Assembly: GCA_001803045.1 (NCBI GenBank)
Contig: MHAR01000039.1
Coordinates: 33,001 to 93,231 of the forward strand
DNA length: 60,231 bases
Origin: Ignavibacteria bacterium RIFOXYB12_FULL_35_14
Lineage (GTDB): Bacteria > Bacteroidota > Ignavibacteria > Ignavibacteriales > Ignavibacteriaceae
Reading direction: 5' to 3'
Made by a program: the position numbers and the translations under genes. The notes below the pieces were generated by a model that was not told the DNA's origin, searched no databases, and worked only from the letters and a program-made list of their open reading frames with translations. Shown here in pieces: positions 42,836 through 51,508 of this stretch. Each line of letters starts with the position of its first letter. Positions within the stretch are counted from its first letter, which is position 1.

Positions 42836-43165
42836 ATGAAAAATATATTTGATAAGTGTGAGGGTTTTCAATGGGACGAAGGCAATTCTCAAAAGAATTG
42901 GGAAAAGCATAAAGTTATTAGAATGGAATGCGAACAAGTATTTTTTAATAAACCATATATTATATCTGATGATAAAAAACATTCTGATAAAGAAAAACGA
43001 TGGTTTGCTTTGGGCAGAACAGATTCAGGCAGAACTTTATTTTTGGTTTTTACAATTCGAAATAATCTAGTTAGAATAATATCTGCTAGAAATATGAATA
43101 AAAAAGAAAGAGAGATTTACAATGAAGAAATTAAAAAATATACCAAGCTTCAAGAACGAATATGA
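42836..43165 (+). CDS. brnT: BrnT-family toxin
   Basis: A 109-residue RelE-fold ribonuclease toxin. Family marks are FQWDEGNSQKNWEKHKVI at the start, EQVFFNKPYIISDDKKHSDKEKRWFALGRTDSGRTLFLVFTIRNNLVRIISARNMNKKEREIY through the rest, including the conserved R-W-x-x-x-G and RIISAR-x-x-x-x-x-E elements. BrnT slows growth by cutting RNA and is neutralised by BrnA. The antitoxin gene overlaps its 3' end by 44 bp, the usual toxin-first order. The pair lies between an intact and a broken tRNA-Thr, suggesting acquisition. Confidence 0.92.
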   Translation: MKNIFDKCEGFQWDEGNSQKNWEKHKVIRMECEQVFFNKPYIISDDKKHSDKEKRWFALGRTDSGRTLFLVFTIRNNLVRIISARNMNKKEREIYNEEIKKYTKLQERI

Positions 43166-43400
43166 CGAAAGAGAATTTTGGGCAAAAGCCGATTCCTCTG
43201 AGTATGTGAATTGGCAGAAATCTAAAAGGGTTGCATTCCCAAATTTAAAGCCGTCAACAAAAACAATTTCATTACGTTTACCGGAATCAATGATTGAAGA
43301 GATAAAAGCATTAGCAAATAAGCGAGATGTTCCTTATCAATCTCTAATAAAAATTATTTTAAAAGAAAGAATAGATACAGAATATGGAGCCAGATTTTAG
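43122..43400 (+). CDS. brnA: BrnA-type (CopG-like) antitoxin
   Basis: A 92-residue partner of BrnT. The N-terminus holds the toxin-binding segment FKNEYDEREFWAKADSSEYVNW; the C-terminal KTISLRLPESMIEEIKALANKRDVPYQSLIKIILKERI is a ribbon-helix-helix DNA-binding domain, which would repress the operon. It begins inside brnT (44-bp overlap), so the two are produced together. No distinct operator palindrome could be picked out before brnT. Confidence 0.9.
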   Translation: MKKLKNIPSFKNEYDEREFWAKADSSEYVNWQKSKRVAFPNLKPSTKTISLRLPESMIEEIKALANKRDVPYQSLIKIILKERIDTEYGARF

Positions 43401-43437
43401 GAATTTTACCTAGACCTCCCACAAGCAAAATCCTTGA

Positions 43438-43553
43438 TTTAACTTAGCTCAGCTGGTCGAGCAGGCCATTCGTAATGAGCAGGTCGCGGTTCTCCCAAAG
43501 AGACTCTGCCGAAGGCATTCCTTCGGAACGTGGGAGGATTCCGGCAGTTGGCT
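43438..43553 (+). pseudogene. Broken tRNA-Thr copy interrupted in the T-arm
   Basis: ACTTAGCTCAGCTGGT, CATTCGTAATGAGCAGGTCG and TTCCGGCAGTTGGCTCG repeat the intact tRNA-Thr at 42616 almost base for base. The 5' acceptor half is changed (TTTAACT instead of GCCAACT), the anticodon stem is mispaired (GGCCA against TGAGC), and 44 extra bases (43493-43536) interrupt the T-arm after GGTTC. It cannot fold as a tRNA and must be inactive. It marks the far edge of the BrnT/BrnA islet. Confidence 0.85.
43492..43536. repeat. Palindromic insertion in the tRNA remnant
   Basis: The inserted segment has outer arms CTCCCA (43492-43497) and TGGGAG (43531-43536) and an inner perfect hairpin CCGAAGG, CATT, CCTTCGG (43509-43526). 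Its GC content is well above the surroundings. This nested fold resembles a small mobile palindrome (REP/BIME-like). Confidence 0.7.
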
Positions 43554-43785
43554 CGTTATTTTTTTCATCATCTTCCATTTCATTTGTCTCCACGATTTAT
43601 ATTGTACTATTGCGATGAATAATTTTAAATTCCTCACACACCCTCTTCGTTAATTGTAGTTTACTACAAATTTTTCTCAACAAAACTTAAACTAAAAGAT
43701 ACTTTTGGCGACGTTCACGGATTACTTACTCAACTGCCCTAATTACATGTAAGATCTAAAAGTGGTAAAAAAAATAAAAAAAAGC

Positions 43786-43815
43786 TTGACTTTACGATGA
43801 AAATTCCATTATTTT
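43786..43815 (+). promoter_or_regulatory. Candidate promoter of the dcw operon
   Basis: TTGACT (43786-43791) and TATTTT (43810-43815) are separated by 18 bp, a sigma70-like arrangement. The -10 side, TATTTTGG, also resembles the TAnnTTTG element of Bacteroidota promoters. It lies ~50 bp before the mraZ start and runs straight into the MraZ boxes. Confidence 0.5.
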
Positions 43816-43841
43816 GGGACACGGTGGGGAAAAGTGGTGGA
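43815..43841 (+). promoter_or_regulatory. MraZ operator: three boxes at 10-bp spacing
   Basis: TGGG at 43815, TGGG at 43825 and TGGT at 43835 repeat at exactly 10 bp (TTGGGACACGG, TGGGGAAAAG, TGGTGG). MraZ of other bacteria binds direct repeats of TGGG-type boxes with one helical turn between them just upstream of mraZ, so this fits an autorepression site for the operon. It overlaps the promoter's downstream edge. Confidence 0.7.
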
Positions 43842-43865
43842 AATTTCCAAATTAGGATTTTGAAT

Positions 43866-44306
43866 ATGTTCAAAGGACAATTTTTATACTCGATTGATTC
43901 TAAAAGCAGAATTAGTATTCCTGCAAAACTTAGAAAAAATTTGCTTCCCGAAGCTAAGGATTCATTTGTACTTACGCAAGGAATTGGTAAGTGTATAGAT
44001 GTTTATCCGGCCGACTATTGGGACACAATAGAAAAAAGACTGAATCAGTTAAACCAGTACGATCCAAATGAAATGAAATTTATTAGAATGTTTCTGCAGC
44101 ATGCTACAGATGCTGAAATGGATACTCAATCCAGAATAATTCTTCCTCCATATCTTTTGGAGTTTGCGGGAATTGAAAAAGAAGTTTTGATTCTCGGTGC
44201 GTTACAAAAAATTGAAATATGGAATCCTCAAATATTTAAAGACCATTCAACCGGTTCGCCGGAATCTTATGATCAGCTTGCCGCAAAGGTTATGATGGGT
44301 AGATGA
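43866..44306 (+). CDS. mraZ: Transcriptional regulator MraZ
   Basis: A 146-residue AbrB-like DNA-binding protein that controls the dcw cluster. Two repeats of the fold are visible, one with MFKGQFLYSIDSKSRISIPAKLRKNL and one with ATDAEMDTQSRIILPPYLLEFAGIEKEVLILG, both holding the D-x-K/Q-x-R-I-x-(I/L)-P pattern. The frame is open from an ATG at 43797, but that would place the promoter and operator inside the gene, and the family begins at MFKG, so I use 43866. It overlaps rsmH by 4 bp. Confidence 0.95.
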   Translation: MFKGQFLYSIDSKSRISIPAKLRKNLLPEAKDSFVLTQGIGKCIDVYPADYWDTIEKRLNQLNQYDPNEMKFIRMFLQHATDAEMDTQSRIILPPYLLEFAGIEKEVLILGALQKIEIWNPQIFKDHSTGSPESYDQLAAKVMMGR

Positions 44307-45226
44307 GTAAACACCACACACCCGTTTTGTTAGCGGAAAGCTTGGATTACTTGATTGGAAGTAAAACCGGTGTTTACTTTGACGGCACACTTGGATTTGG
44401 AGGTCACTCCGAGGGAATTCTCAATTTACTTGACGAAGATGCTAAATTAATTTCAACTGATGTTGATGCAAGTGCATTTGAGCATTCGAAAAAAAAATTT
44501 TCAAATGATTCCCGCATGAAAATTTACAATTTCAATTTTCAAAAGATTGACGTAATTGCAAAAATAGAATCAGTAAATGTTTTTGACGGAATCTTTGCAG
44601 ATCTTGGAGTTTCATCATATCAGATTGATTCTCCGTCAGCCGGTTTCACCTACAGACAAGATGCTAAACTGGATTTGCGAATGGATAAAAGTATTGTGGT
44701 AAACGCATCGGACATAATTAATTCCTACAGTGAAGAAGATATTGCAAATCTCATTTATAAATACGGAGAAGAGAAAAATTCGAGAAAGATTGCTTCAAGA
44801 ATCTGTGAGGTAAGAACACACAAAAAAATTGAAACAACATCTGAATTATCCAATCTAATTTCTGAGATTACTTCTCAGAGATATTTGATAAAAACTTTAT
44901 CACGTGTATTTCAGGCATTAAGAATTTATGTGAACGATGAACTCGATATTTTAAAAAGTTTCATTCACAAAGCGGTTGATCTTTTAAAAATGGGCGGGAG
45001 GATAGTCATACTATCATATCATTCTCTTGAAGATCGCATAATTAAAGATGCATTTAGGTTTGAAGCACTTGATTGTGTTTGCCCGAAAGAGTATCCGGTT
45101 TGTAGATGCGAAAAAGAATCGCGGGTAAAAATATTGACACGGAAACCGATTCTTCCATCGCAGGACGAAGTAATGAGAAATCCTCGTGCACGCAGTGCAA
45201 AATTAAGGGCCGCAGAACGAATATGA
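44303..45226 (+). CDS. rsmH: 16S rRNA (cytosine-1402-N4)-methyltransferase
   Basis: A 307-residue SAM-dependent enzyme that methylates C1402 in the ribosomal P site. The start HHTPVLLAESLDYL, the SAM loop FDGTLGFGGHSEGIL and the FADLGVSSYQIDSPSAGFTYRQDAKLDLRMD block are diagnostic; the end has ILSYHSLEDRIIKDAFR and the RKPILPSQDEVMRNPRARSAKLRAAERI tail. It is the standard second gene of dcw clusters. The ATGA junction with mraZ and the 4-bp overlap with ftsL imply coupling. Confidence 0.97.
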   Translation: MSKHHTPVLLAESLDYLIGSKTGVYFDGTLGFGGHSEGILNLLDEDAKLISTDVDASAFEHSKKKFSNDSRMKIYNFNFQKIDVIAKIESVNVFDGIFADLGVSSYQIDSPSAGFTYRQDAKLDLRMDKSIVVNASDIINSYSEEDIANLIYKYGEEKNSRKIASRICEVRTHKKIETTSELSNLISEITSQRYLIKTLSRVFQALRIYVNDELDILKSFIHKAVDLLKMGGRIVILSYHSLEDRIIKDAFRFEALDCVCPKEYPVCRCEKESRVKILTRKPILPSQDEVMRNPRARSAKLRAAERI

Positions 45227-45555
45227 AAAAAGGTTCGAAGCTCAAAAGAATTGCAGGCTTATTCATTGTACTTTTTACTGTTGGAGCTATAGTAGTTGCT
45301 CATGTCGCTCTTAAAAAAAAGTGTGATGATCTGATTAAACATAAAGTTGATGCAAAAGAGGAATTGCAAAATCAAAATACGAAAAAAAATAATTTGTTAG
45401 CAAAGTATCAAAGTTTAACTTCGGAAGATAGAGTTGTGGCCATTGCTTTATTTGAATTAGGAATGACCATCGCAGATCCGCCTGTTTCGGTAGTTACAAT
45501 TGATTCGGAAAAAATATCGGATTTACAGATACTCTTACAGGAGCAATATGATTAA
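45223..45555 (+). CDS. ftsL: FtsL-like divisome protein
   Basis: A 110-residue bitopic protein: basic cytoplasmic start (KKGSKLKRIAG), one transmembrane helix (LFIVLFTVGAIVVAHVAL), then a coiled-coil segment with KCDDLIKHKVDAKEELQNQNTKKNNLLAKYQ. FtsL is poorly conserved, so the name rests on topology and on its place between rsmH and ftsI. The frame is open from 45106 inside rsmH; the ATG at 45223, overlapping the rsmH stop, gives the expected start. The last 8 bases overlap ftsI. Confidence 0.8.
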   Translation: MKKGSKLKRIAGLFIVLFTVGAIVVAHVALKKKCDDLIKHKVDAKEELQNQNTKKNNLLAKYQSLTSEDRVVAIALFELGMTIADPPVSVVTIDSEKISDLQILLQEQYD

Positions 45556-47545
45556 CTCGAGAGTGTTCTGGGTCTTAATGGGAGTATCCATCTTCTTTGT
45601 CCTATTGATTGTAAAATTATTCGATCTGCAGGTACTTAAAAACGAAGAATCAGTCTTTTATGCAAAGCGTCAGCAAAACAAAACTGAATATGTTAAAGCC
45701 GAAAGAGGATTGATCTATGATCGCAATAATATTCTGCTGGTATATAATCGTAATGACATTTCATTTTTCTTAGACAATAACTTCATAGAGGCCAAAGATC
45801 GTCCAGTTGTCGCAAAAAAACTTTCATCTTTATTTAAGAATAAACCCTCGCATTATCTTAGGATGATGAGAGTAAAATCCAGCACAATTTGTGTTGAGAA
45901 AAAAGTTTCAAACGAGAAAGGCTTACTTGTAAAAAATCTTAAACTGCCTGCATTATATTTTAGGGAAGATCCAACACGAATCTATTATTACAATAGTATG
46001 GCTTCTCATATTATCGGATATGTCGATGATAAACTAAATGGAGTCGATGGTATCGAAAGTTCCTTTAACAGCACTCTTAAAGGTGAAGATGGAATTCGTC
46101 TTATTGAGAGAAGTGCCGGCGGAAGAATGATCACAGTTAGAGAGAAAGATACAAAACCTTCAATTCCTGGATTAAATGTTCAGCTCACTATTGATAAAAA
46201 GCTGCAAACAATTCTTGAAGAAGAATTAATAAATGGCGTTAAGAATTACAATGCAAGTTCGGCAACTGGTATTTTGATGGATCCCAATAACGGAGAGATA
46301 TTAGCTCTTGCAAATGTAAGTGATTATGATCCTAATAATTATTCTGAATATGATGACTTCCGAAGAAAAAATCGCTGTATTACAGACATGTATGAACCCG
46401 CGTCCACTATGAAGGCAATTACGCTAGCAGCATTGCTCGATCAAAATCTATGTTCGGAAAATGAAATAGTGAACGTTGAGAACGGATCATACAGGTTCAG
46501 AGATAAAACAATTAGGGATACTCATAAAAATAAAATGCTTTCTGTTCGGGGAGTTCTAGAACAATCCAGCAACATCGGAATGGTGAAATTAATTCAGAGA
46601 ATGGATGATGAAATGCTTTACAAATATTTGCGCGGATTTGGTTTTGGAACAACTACGGCAATTGAGCTTCCCGGTGAAGTCAAAGGAACATTAACAAAAC
46701 CTTCAGAGTGGTCATTAGTCAGCAAGGCATTTCTGTCATTCGGATATGAAATGTCTGTAACTCCAATACAATTGGTTACAGCTTTCAGTGCTTTGGTTAA
46801 TGGTGGAGTTATTTATCAGCCGCAAATTGTAAAAAGACTGTTAAATTCATCTGGTGGGACCAAATTGGAATATCAACGTAGAGAAGTGAGAAGAATTATT
46901 TCGCAAAAAACATCTGATAGAATGAGAGATTTATTAGCATCAGTTGTTAAAAATGGAACGGGTCAGAATGCTAAATTGGATTTTGTAACAGTTGGTGGTA
47001 AAACAGGAACATCTAAAATTCTGGAAAACGGTAAGTATTCTGCATCGAATTACAATTCATCATTCGTTGGTTTTTTTCCGGTAGATAATCCTCAGTTTGT
47101 TTGCTTAATTCTTTTAAACTCCCCTAAAGTAGGAGGTTATGGCGGATTAGTTGCGGCACCTATTTTTAAAGAAGTTACTAAAAGAATTTTGATCTCCTTG
47201 CAAGAATCGTATCAACGCGATTCTCAAAAGATAAAAGAGGAAAGTGATAATGTTCAGTTTATAAAAGCAAAAAGTGTTGAAGAGGTTAAACCTGCAACTA
47301 TAAAAAATGTTATTGAGTATCATTCTGTAAAACAAAATATTACTGCTAACAATGTGATGCCTGATCTGAAAAATTACTCACTCCGTGAAGCATTAGTAAT
47401 TTTAACCAAACTAAGGTTGAAATATAAAATTATCGGATCAGGGAAGATATCCTCGCAAAGCATAGTCCCAGGAACCCAAATTAAAAAAGGTAGTGTCTGT
47501 AAAATCACTTGTACTGAAACGAAAAACAATGTGCTCATAAATTAA
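45548..47545 (+). CDS. ftsI: Septal transpeptidase FtsI/PBP3 with C-terminal PASTA domain
   Basis: A 665-residue class B penicillin-binding protein that crosslinks septal peptidoglycan in the periplasm. One N-terminal anchor helix (FWVLMGVSIFFVLLIVKLF), a dimerisation domain with AERGLIYDRNNILLVYN, then the transpeptidase: S286-T-M-K289, SSNIG near 340 and KTGT near 484. The last ~65 residues (NVMPDLKNYSLREALVILTKLRLKYKIIGSGKISSQSIVPGTQIKKGS) form a PASTA domain. The frame is open from 45500, but ATG 45548 matches the family. It overlaps ftsL by 8 bp and shares one base with murE. Confidence 0.95.
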   Translation: MINSRVFWVLMGVSIFFVLLIVKLFDLQVLKNEESVFYAKRQQNKTEYVKAERGLIYDRNNILLVYNRNDISFFLDNNFIEAKDRPVVAKKLSSLFKNKPSHYLRMMRVKSSTICVEKKVSNEKGLLVKNLKLPALYFREDPTRIYYYNSMASHIIGYVDDKLNGVDGIESSFNSTLKGEDGIRLIERSAGGRMITVREKDTKPSIPGLNVQLTIDKKLQTILEEELINGVKNYNASSATGILMDPNNGEILALANVSDYDPNNYSEYDDFRRKNRCITDMYEPASTMKAITLAALLDQNLCSENEIVNVENGSYRFRDKTIRDTHKNKMLSVRGVLEQSSNIGMVKLIQRMDDEMLYKYLRGFGFGTTTAIELPGEVKGTLTKPSEWSLVSKAFLSFGYEMSVTPIQLVTAFSALVNGGVIYQPQIVKRLLNSSGGTKLEYQRREVRRIISQKTSDRMRDLLASVVKNGTGQNAKLDFVTVGGKTGTSKILENGKYSASNYNSSFVGFFPVDNPQFVCLILLNSPKVGGYGGLVAAPIFKEVTKRILISLQESYQRDSQKIKEESDNVQFIKAKSVEEVKPATIKNVIEYHSVKQNITANNVMPDLKNYSLREALVILTKLRLKYKIIGSGKISSQSIVPGTQIKKGSVCKITCTETKNNVLIN

Positions 47546-49014
47546 TGGAATTAACCAGCTTATTAAATAATGTAAAAGTCATTCAGGTTGTGGGTGAAAT
47601 CTCACGTGAAAGAATTACAGGTATTCATTATGATTCCCGCAAGGTTACGAAAAATTCAATTTTTGTAGCAGCAAAAGGATTTAAAACAGATGGGCACAAA
47701 TTCATTTCCGATGCTATTAATAATGGTGCATTAGCCATCGTTCTAGAGGATGATAAAGCTTTTTCCGATGATGCCATCACCCGACAAAATGCAGCAAAGA
47801 TTTTAGTTAAAGATAGCAGAGAAGCTTTAGCTGAACTATCCATTTCATTTTATAACGAGCCATCAAAAAGAATTAAATTAATCGGCGTAACCGGGACAAA
47901 CGGTAAAACGACCACAACATATTTTATAAAGTCCATTTTTGAAACTGCCGGACACAAAACAGGATTGGTTGGTACTATTTCAAATTTTATAGGCGATAAG
48001 GAAATTACCGCATCCCTTACAACTCCTGAATCAAATGAATTGAACATGCTATTCCATGACATGTATTCTCAAGGTTGTAAATATGCCGTAATGGAAGTTT
48101 CCTCGCATTCCCTTGTGCTTAAGCGAGTACATAAACTTTACTTTTCAGCCGGAGTTTTTACCAACCTTTCACAAGATCATCTAGATTTTCATCATAACTT
48201 TGAAGAGTATCTTGGTGCAAAGAAAATTTTGTTTGATAAACTCGATAGTTCTGCATCAGCTATCTATAATATTGATGATCTGAGTGCCAGCAAGATTATT
48301 GCCGATTCAAAAGCTAAAATATTTTCATACGGTAGTTCTGAATCTTCGGATTTTAAATTGACGAACATTCAATTTGATTTAAATGGAACGAACTTTACAA
48401 TAAAGTATAATGATCATGAGTATAAGGCATCGACATCTCTCGTAGGCGAATTCAATGCTTACAATGCTTGTGCGGCATTCTCATCAGCAATGATCTCGGG
48501 AATTGATTCAGAATCAATTCTTCAGGGAATAAAAAATACCAAACCCGTTCCGGGAAGATTTGAAGTTATTGGTTCCGGGAAGAAAAAAGTAATAGTCGAT
48601 TATTCACATACCCCGGATAGTCTTGAAAAAGCTTTGCTGGCAATCAGAAAAATTGTGAGAAATGCTAAACCTGTTTATGCTGTTTTCGGTTGCGGCGGAA
48701 ATAGAGATAGAACTAAACGACCAATGATGGGAAAAATCGCAACCGAATTAGCCGAAAAAGTAATTATCACATCGGATAACCCGCGGTTTGAAGAGCCAAT
48801 GGCAATTATTGAAGAGATAAAATCGGGAATATCAAAAAAAAATTATACAGTAATTGAAAACAGAGAAGAAGCAATTAAAGATGTTATCCAAACATCGGAT
48901 GATGATGCTGTCATTTTGATAGCAGGAAAAGGACACGAAACTTATCAGGAGATAAAAGGGATTCAAAACCATTTCTCTGATAAGGAAATTGCAGAAAAAT
49001 ATTTGTTTAAATGA
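47545..49014 (+). CDS. murE: UDP-MurNAc-tripeptide synthetase MurE, meso-diaminopimelate type
   Basis: A 489-residue cytoplasmic Mur ligase that adds the third amino acid to UDP-MurNAc-Ala-Glu. The N-terminal HYDSRKVTKNSIFVAAKGFKTDGHKFI, ATP loop GVTGTNGKTTTTY near 113-125 and FTNLSQDHLDFHHNFEEYL are typical. The specificity box SDNPRFEEP near 411 has the DNPR form of enzymes that add meso-diaminopimelate rather than lysine. Start and stop junctions overlap neighbours by 1 and 4 bp. Confidence 0.96.
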   Translation: MELTSLLNNVKVIQVVGEISRERITGIHYDSRKVTKNSIFVAAKGFKTDGHKFISDAINNGALAIVLEDDKAFSDDAITRQNAAKILVKDSREALAELSISFYNEPSKRIKLIGVTGTNGKTTTTYFIKSIFETAGHKTGLVGTISNFIGDKEITASLTTPESNELNMLFHDMYSQGCKYAVMEVSSHSLVLKRVHKLYFSAGVFTNLSQDHLDFHHNFEEYLGAKKILFDKLDSSASAIYNIDDLSASKIIADSKAKIFSYGSSESSDFKLTNIQFDLNGTNFTIKYNDHEYKASTSLVGEFNAYNACAAFSSAMISGIDSESILQGIKNTKPVPGRFEVIGSGKKKVIVDYSHTPDSLEKALLAIRKIVRNAKPVYAVFGCGGNRDRTKRPMMGKIATELAEKVIITSDNPRFEEPMAIIEEIKSGISKKNYTVIENREEAIKDVIQTSDDDAVILIAGKGHETYQEIKGIQNHFSDKEIAEKYLFK

Positions 49015-50399
49015 AAAAATTATGCTTAACTATTAAGGATTTTTTTCAACTTAAGGGTGCGGTGCTTTATGATGCTGAAAGAATTAGACCTGTTACAAAA
49101 GTTTCAATCGATTCGCGAAATGTTTCTCCTGGTTCGCTGTTCATAGCAATTAAAGGCGATAAGTTTGATGGACATAATTTTGTAATTGATGCTGTAAAAA
49201 AAGGTGCAGCAGCTGTTTTAATAAATAGTGATAAGCTTAGCTCATGCGAAAATATTGATGTACCGATTATTACGGTAAGCGATACAACTTTGGCTCTTGG
49301 TGAGCTTGCAGCAATTTGGAGAAAAAAATTAAAAACAAAAATTATCGGGATTACTGGAAGCACCGGTAAAACAACAACTAAAGAGATATTATCTACCTTG
49401 CTGAGTGGAAAATATAAAGTGAATAAAACATTAGGAAATAATAATAATCATATTGGCGTTCCTCTTACTCTATTTAGCACAGCTAATCGCCATGATTATC
49501 TCGTTTTAGAACTTGGCACCAATCACTTTGGCGAAATAAAATACACTGCAGAAATTGCTCAACCTGATTATGCTATCATCACCAATATTGGAAATTCTCA
49601 CTTAGAGTTTCTGAAAAATCGCAAAGGTGTGTTTGAAGAAAAAGCCGAATTATTTAATGTAGCTGAATCTAATAAAGGAACATTATTTATAAATAATGAT
49701 GATTTGATTTTGTTTAATGCAAATAAAAAATATAAGAAGAGAATCACTTTTGGTTTTGAAAAGCAATCAGATGTTGAGGGAGAAATTATCGGCTACATGG
49801 AAGATGGTAAACCAATTGTTAGAATAAATTATGTAGGGAACAGTTCAATTTATGAAGTTCCTCTTTACGGGGAACAGAGCGCCAAAAACTTTTTAGCTGC
49901 AGCAACAGTCGCATTTGAAATTGGATTGCGAACTGAAGAGATAAAAAGAAGACTAAGAAAAACTCAAGCTATTGATAAAAGATTAAACGTTCAAAGATTT
50001 CACAATTTTATTTTGGTCAACGATACTTATAATGCAAATCCGGAATCAATGGGGATGTCATTACGATTACTTTCTCAGATAAAAGAATATAACTATCGAG
50101 TTGCAATACTGGGCGATATGTTTGAGCTAGGAAAAGAGAGCAAAAGGTTGCATGGAAAATTAGCAAACATATTGCTTAAGAATAAAATTGATGCCGTTTA
50201 TACGATCGGCAAATTTATGAAGCACTTACATCTAAAATTAAAATCCAAAAATATTGAAGCTGTTCATTTCAATAACAGAGAATCGCTTAAGAAATTTTTG
50301 ACAAAAAAATCATTTGCCAACTCAGTTGTGTTGGTTAAAGGTTCTCGCGGGATGCAAATGGAAGAGTATGCCGAAACAATTAAATTAAATAATAAATAA
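49011..50399 (+). CDS. murF: UDP-MurNAc-pentapeptide synthetase MurF
   Basis: A 462-residue Mur ligase that adds D-Ala-D-Ala to the tripeptide precursor. The ATP loop GITGSTGKTTTKEIL (near 114-128), NKTLGNNNNHIGVPLTL and LELGTNHFGEI, and the C-terminal VNDTYNANPESMGMSLRLL and ILGDMFELGKESKRLHG are all MurF-specific. It overlaps murE by 4 bp and shares one base with mraY. The ligase making D-Ala-D-Ala (ddl) is not in this cluster. Confidence 0.96.
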   Translation: MKKLCLTIKDFFQLKGAVLYDAERIRPVTKVSIDSRNVSPGSLFIAIKGDKFDGHNFVIDAVKKGAAAVLINSDKLSSCENIDVPIITVSDTTLALGELAAIWRKKLKTKIIGITGSTGKTTTKEILSTLLSGKYKVNKTLGNNNNHIGVPLTLFSTANRHDYLVLELGTNHFGEIKYTAEIAQPDYAIITNIGNSHLEFLKNRKGVFEEKAELFNVAESNKGTLFINNDDLILFNANKKYKKRITFGFEKQSDVEGEIIGYMEDGKPIVRINYVGNSSIYEVPLYGEQSAKNFLAAATVAFEIGLRTEEIKRRLRKTQAIDKRLNVQRFHNFILVNDTYNANPESMGMSLRLLSQIKEYNYRVAILGDMFELGKESKRLHGKLANILLKNKIDAVYTIGKFMKHLHLKLKSKNIEAVHFNNRESLKKFLTKKSFANSVVLVKGSRGMQMEEYAETIKLNNK

Positions 50400-51508
50400 T
50401 GCTTTACTATTTATTTGAATATATAAATAAGGTTTTTGATCCGCCGGGTTTTGATATTTTTAGATTCTTAACCTTTAGATCTGCACTGGCAGCAATAACA
50501 GGTTTAATCTTAGCATTATTCTTATCACCTAAAATAATTAGCGTGCTCAAACGCAAGCAAATTGGTGAAGCTAAAAAAATTGATGGACCAAAATCGCACT
50601 GGTCAAAAGCAGGAACACCAACTATGGGCGGAATAATTGTAGTGATATCAGTGGTTGTTCCCGTTCTCTTGTGGGGCGATGTTAAAAGTCTGTACATAAT
50701 TTTAATTGTATTTGGCACTTTGGTTTTAAGTGCGGTTGGATTTTTGGATGATTACCTAAAGGTTATAAAAAAATATCCGAATGGATTAATTGCACGGTAC
50801 AAACTTTTAGGACAAGTGCTGGTAGGTTTGGCAATCGGTTCTGTAATTTATTTTTCACCACAGTTTGTTGGAATAAATTCAATAACGACGGTACCGTTTT
50901 TAAAGGATATTAATTTTGATTTCTCGTTTTTCTATATACCAGTTGTAGTGCTTATTATCACAGCGACATCAAATGCGGTTAATTTAACAGATGGGTTAGA
51001 TGGATTGGCGATTGGTGTGATAGCAATTGTAATGATAGCTCTTGCCATTATTAGTTATGTAAGTGGCAATGCAATCTATTCGGATTATTTGAATATAATT
51101 TACTTGCCCGGTTCAGGAGAGTTGACAGTTTATGTCGCTGCTTTAGTTGGTGCATCATTGGGATTTCTGTGGTACAACTCCTATCCGGCTCAGGTTTTTA
51201 TGGGTGATACAGGCTCCCTTGCTCTTGGCGGCGCATTTGGAATTTTAGCGGTACTAATTAAAAAAGAACTTTTGATTCCAATACTCGGAGGAATATTTTT
51301 TCTCGAAACTATCTCAGTGATTATTCAGAGATTGTATTTCAAATACACAAAGAATAAATATGGAGAAGGACGAAGAATTTTTAAGATGGCTCCAATTCAT
51401 CATCATTTTGAAATGCTCGGTTGGCCCGAACCGAAAATCGTAATGCGTTTTTATATCATCGCAATTATTCTAGCAATAATTAGCTTAACATCATTTAAAA
51501 TACGGTAA
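50399..51508 (+). CDS. mraY: Phospho-MurNAc-pentapeptide transferase MraY
   Basis: A 369-residue membrane enzyme that makes lipid I from UDP-MurNAc-pentapeptide and undecaprenyl phosphate. About ten helices; the active-site segments GTPTMGGIIVV, FLDDYLKV, NAVNLTDGLDGLAIG (around 197-211), FMGDTGSLALGG and MAPIHHHFEMLGW are in order. It is fused to murF and murD by single-base stop/start overlaps. Length is slightly above E. coli MraY (360). Confidence 0.97.
   Translation: MLYYLFEYINKVFDPPGFDIFRFLTFRSALAAITGLILALFLSPKIISVLKRKQIGEAKKIDGPKSHWSKAGTPTMGGIIVVISVVVPVLLWGDVKSLYIILIVFGTLVLSAVGFLDDYLKVIKKYPNGLIARYKLLGQVLVGLAIGSVIYFSPQFVGINSITTVPFLKDINFDFSFFYIPVVVLIITATSNAVNLTDGLDGLAIGVIAIVMIALAIISYVSGNAIYSDYLNIIYLPGSGELTVYVAALVGASLGFLWYNSYPAQVFMGDTGSLALGGAFGILAVLIKKELLIPILGGIFFLETISVIIQRLYFKYTKNKYGEGRRIFKMAPIHHHFEMLGWPEPKIVMRFYIIAIILAIISLTSFKIR

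Larger units (their letters stand above)
43554..43865. other. Leader region upstream of mraZ
   Basis: No gene. The region runs from the tRNA remnant to the mraZ start and includes an AAAAGTGGT word at 43758-43766 that is identical to one in the operator at 43830-43838, then the promoter-like sequence and the operator boxes. It is the only sizable gap before the 16-kb dcw operon. Confidence 0.6.

Noticed and set aside
42616-43553. Full integrative element at tRNA-Thr
   Set aside because: The duplicated segment covers nearly the whole tRNA rather than only its 3' end, and no integrase is present, so a classical integration is not established.
43449-43637. A 62-codon minus-strand frame over the broken tRNA-Thr
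   Set aside because: It overlaps the tRNA remnant and its palindromic insertion and has no protein-like features.
43797-43865. Upstream extension of mraZ (23 extra codons)
   Set aside because: The segment contains the promoter edge and MraZ boxes, and family members start at MFKG.
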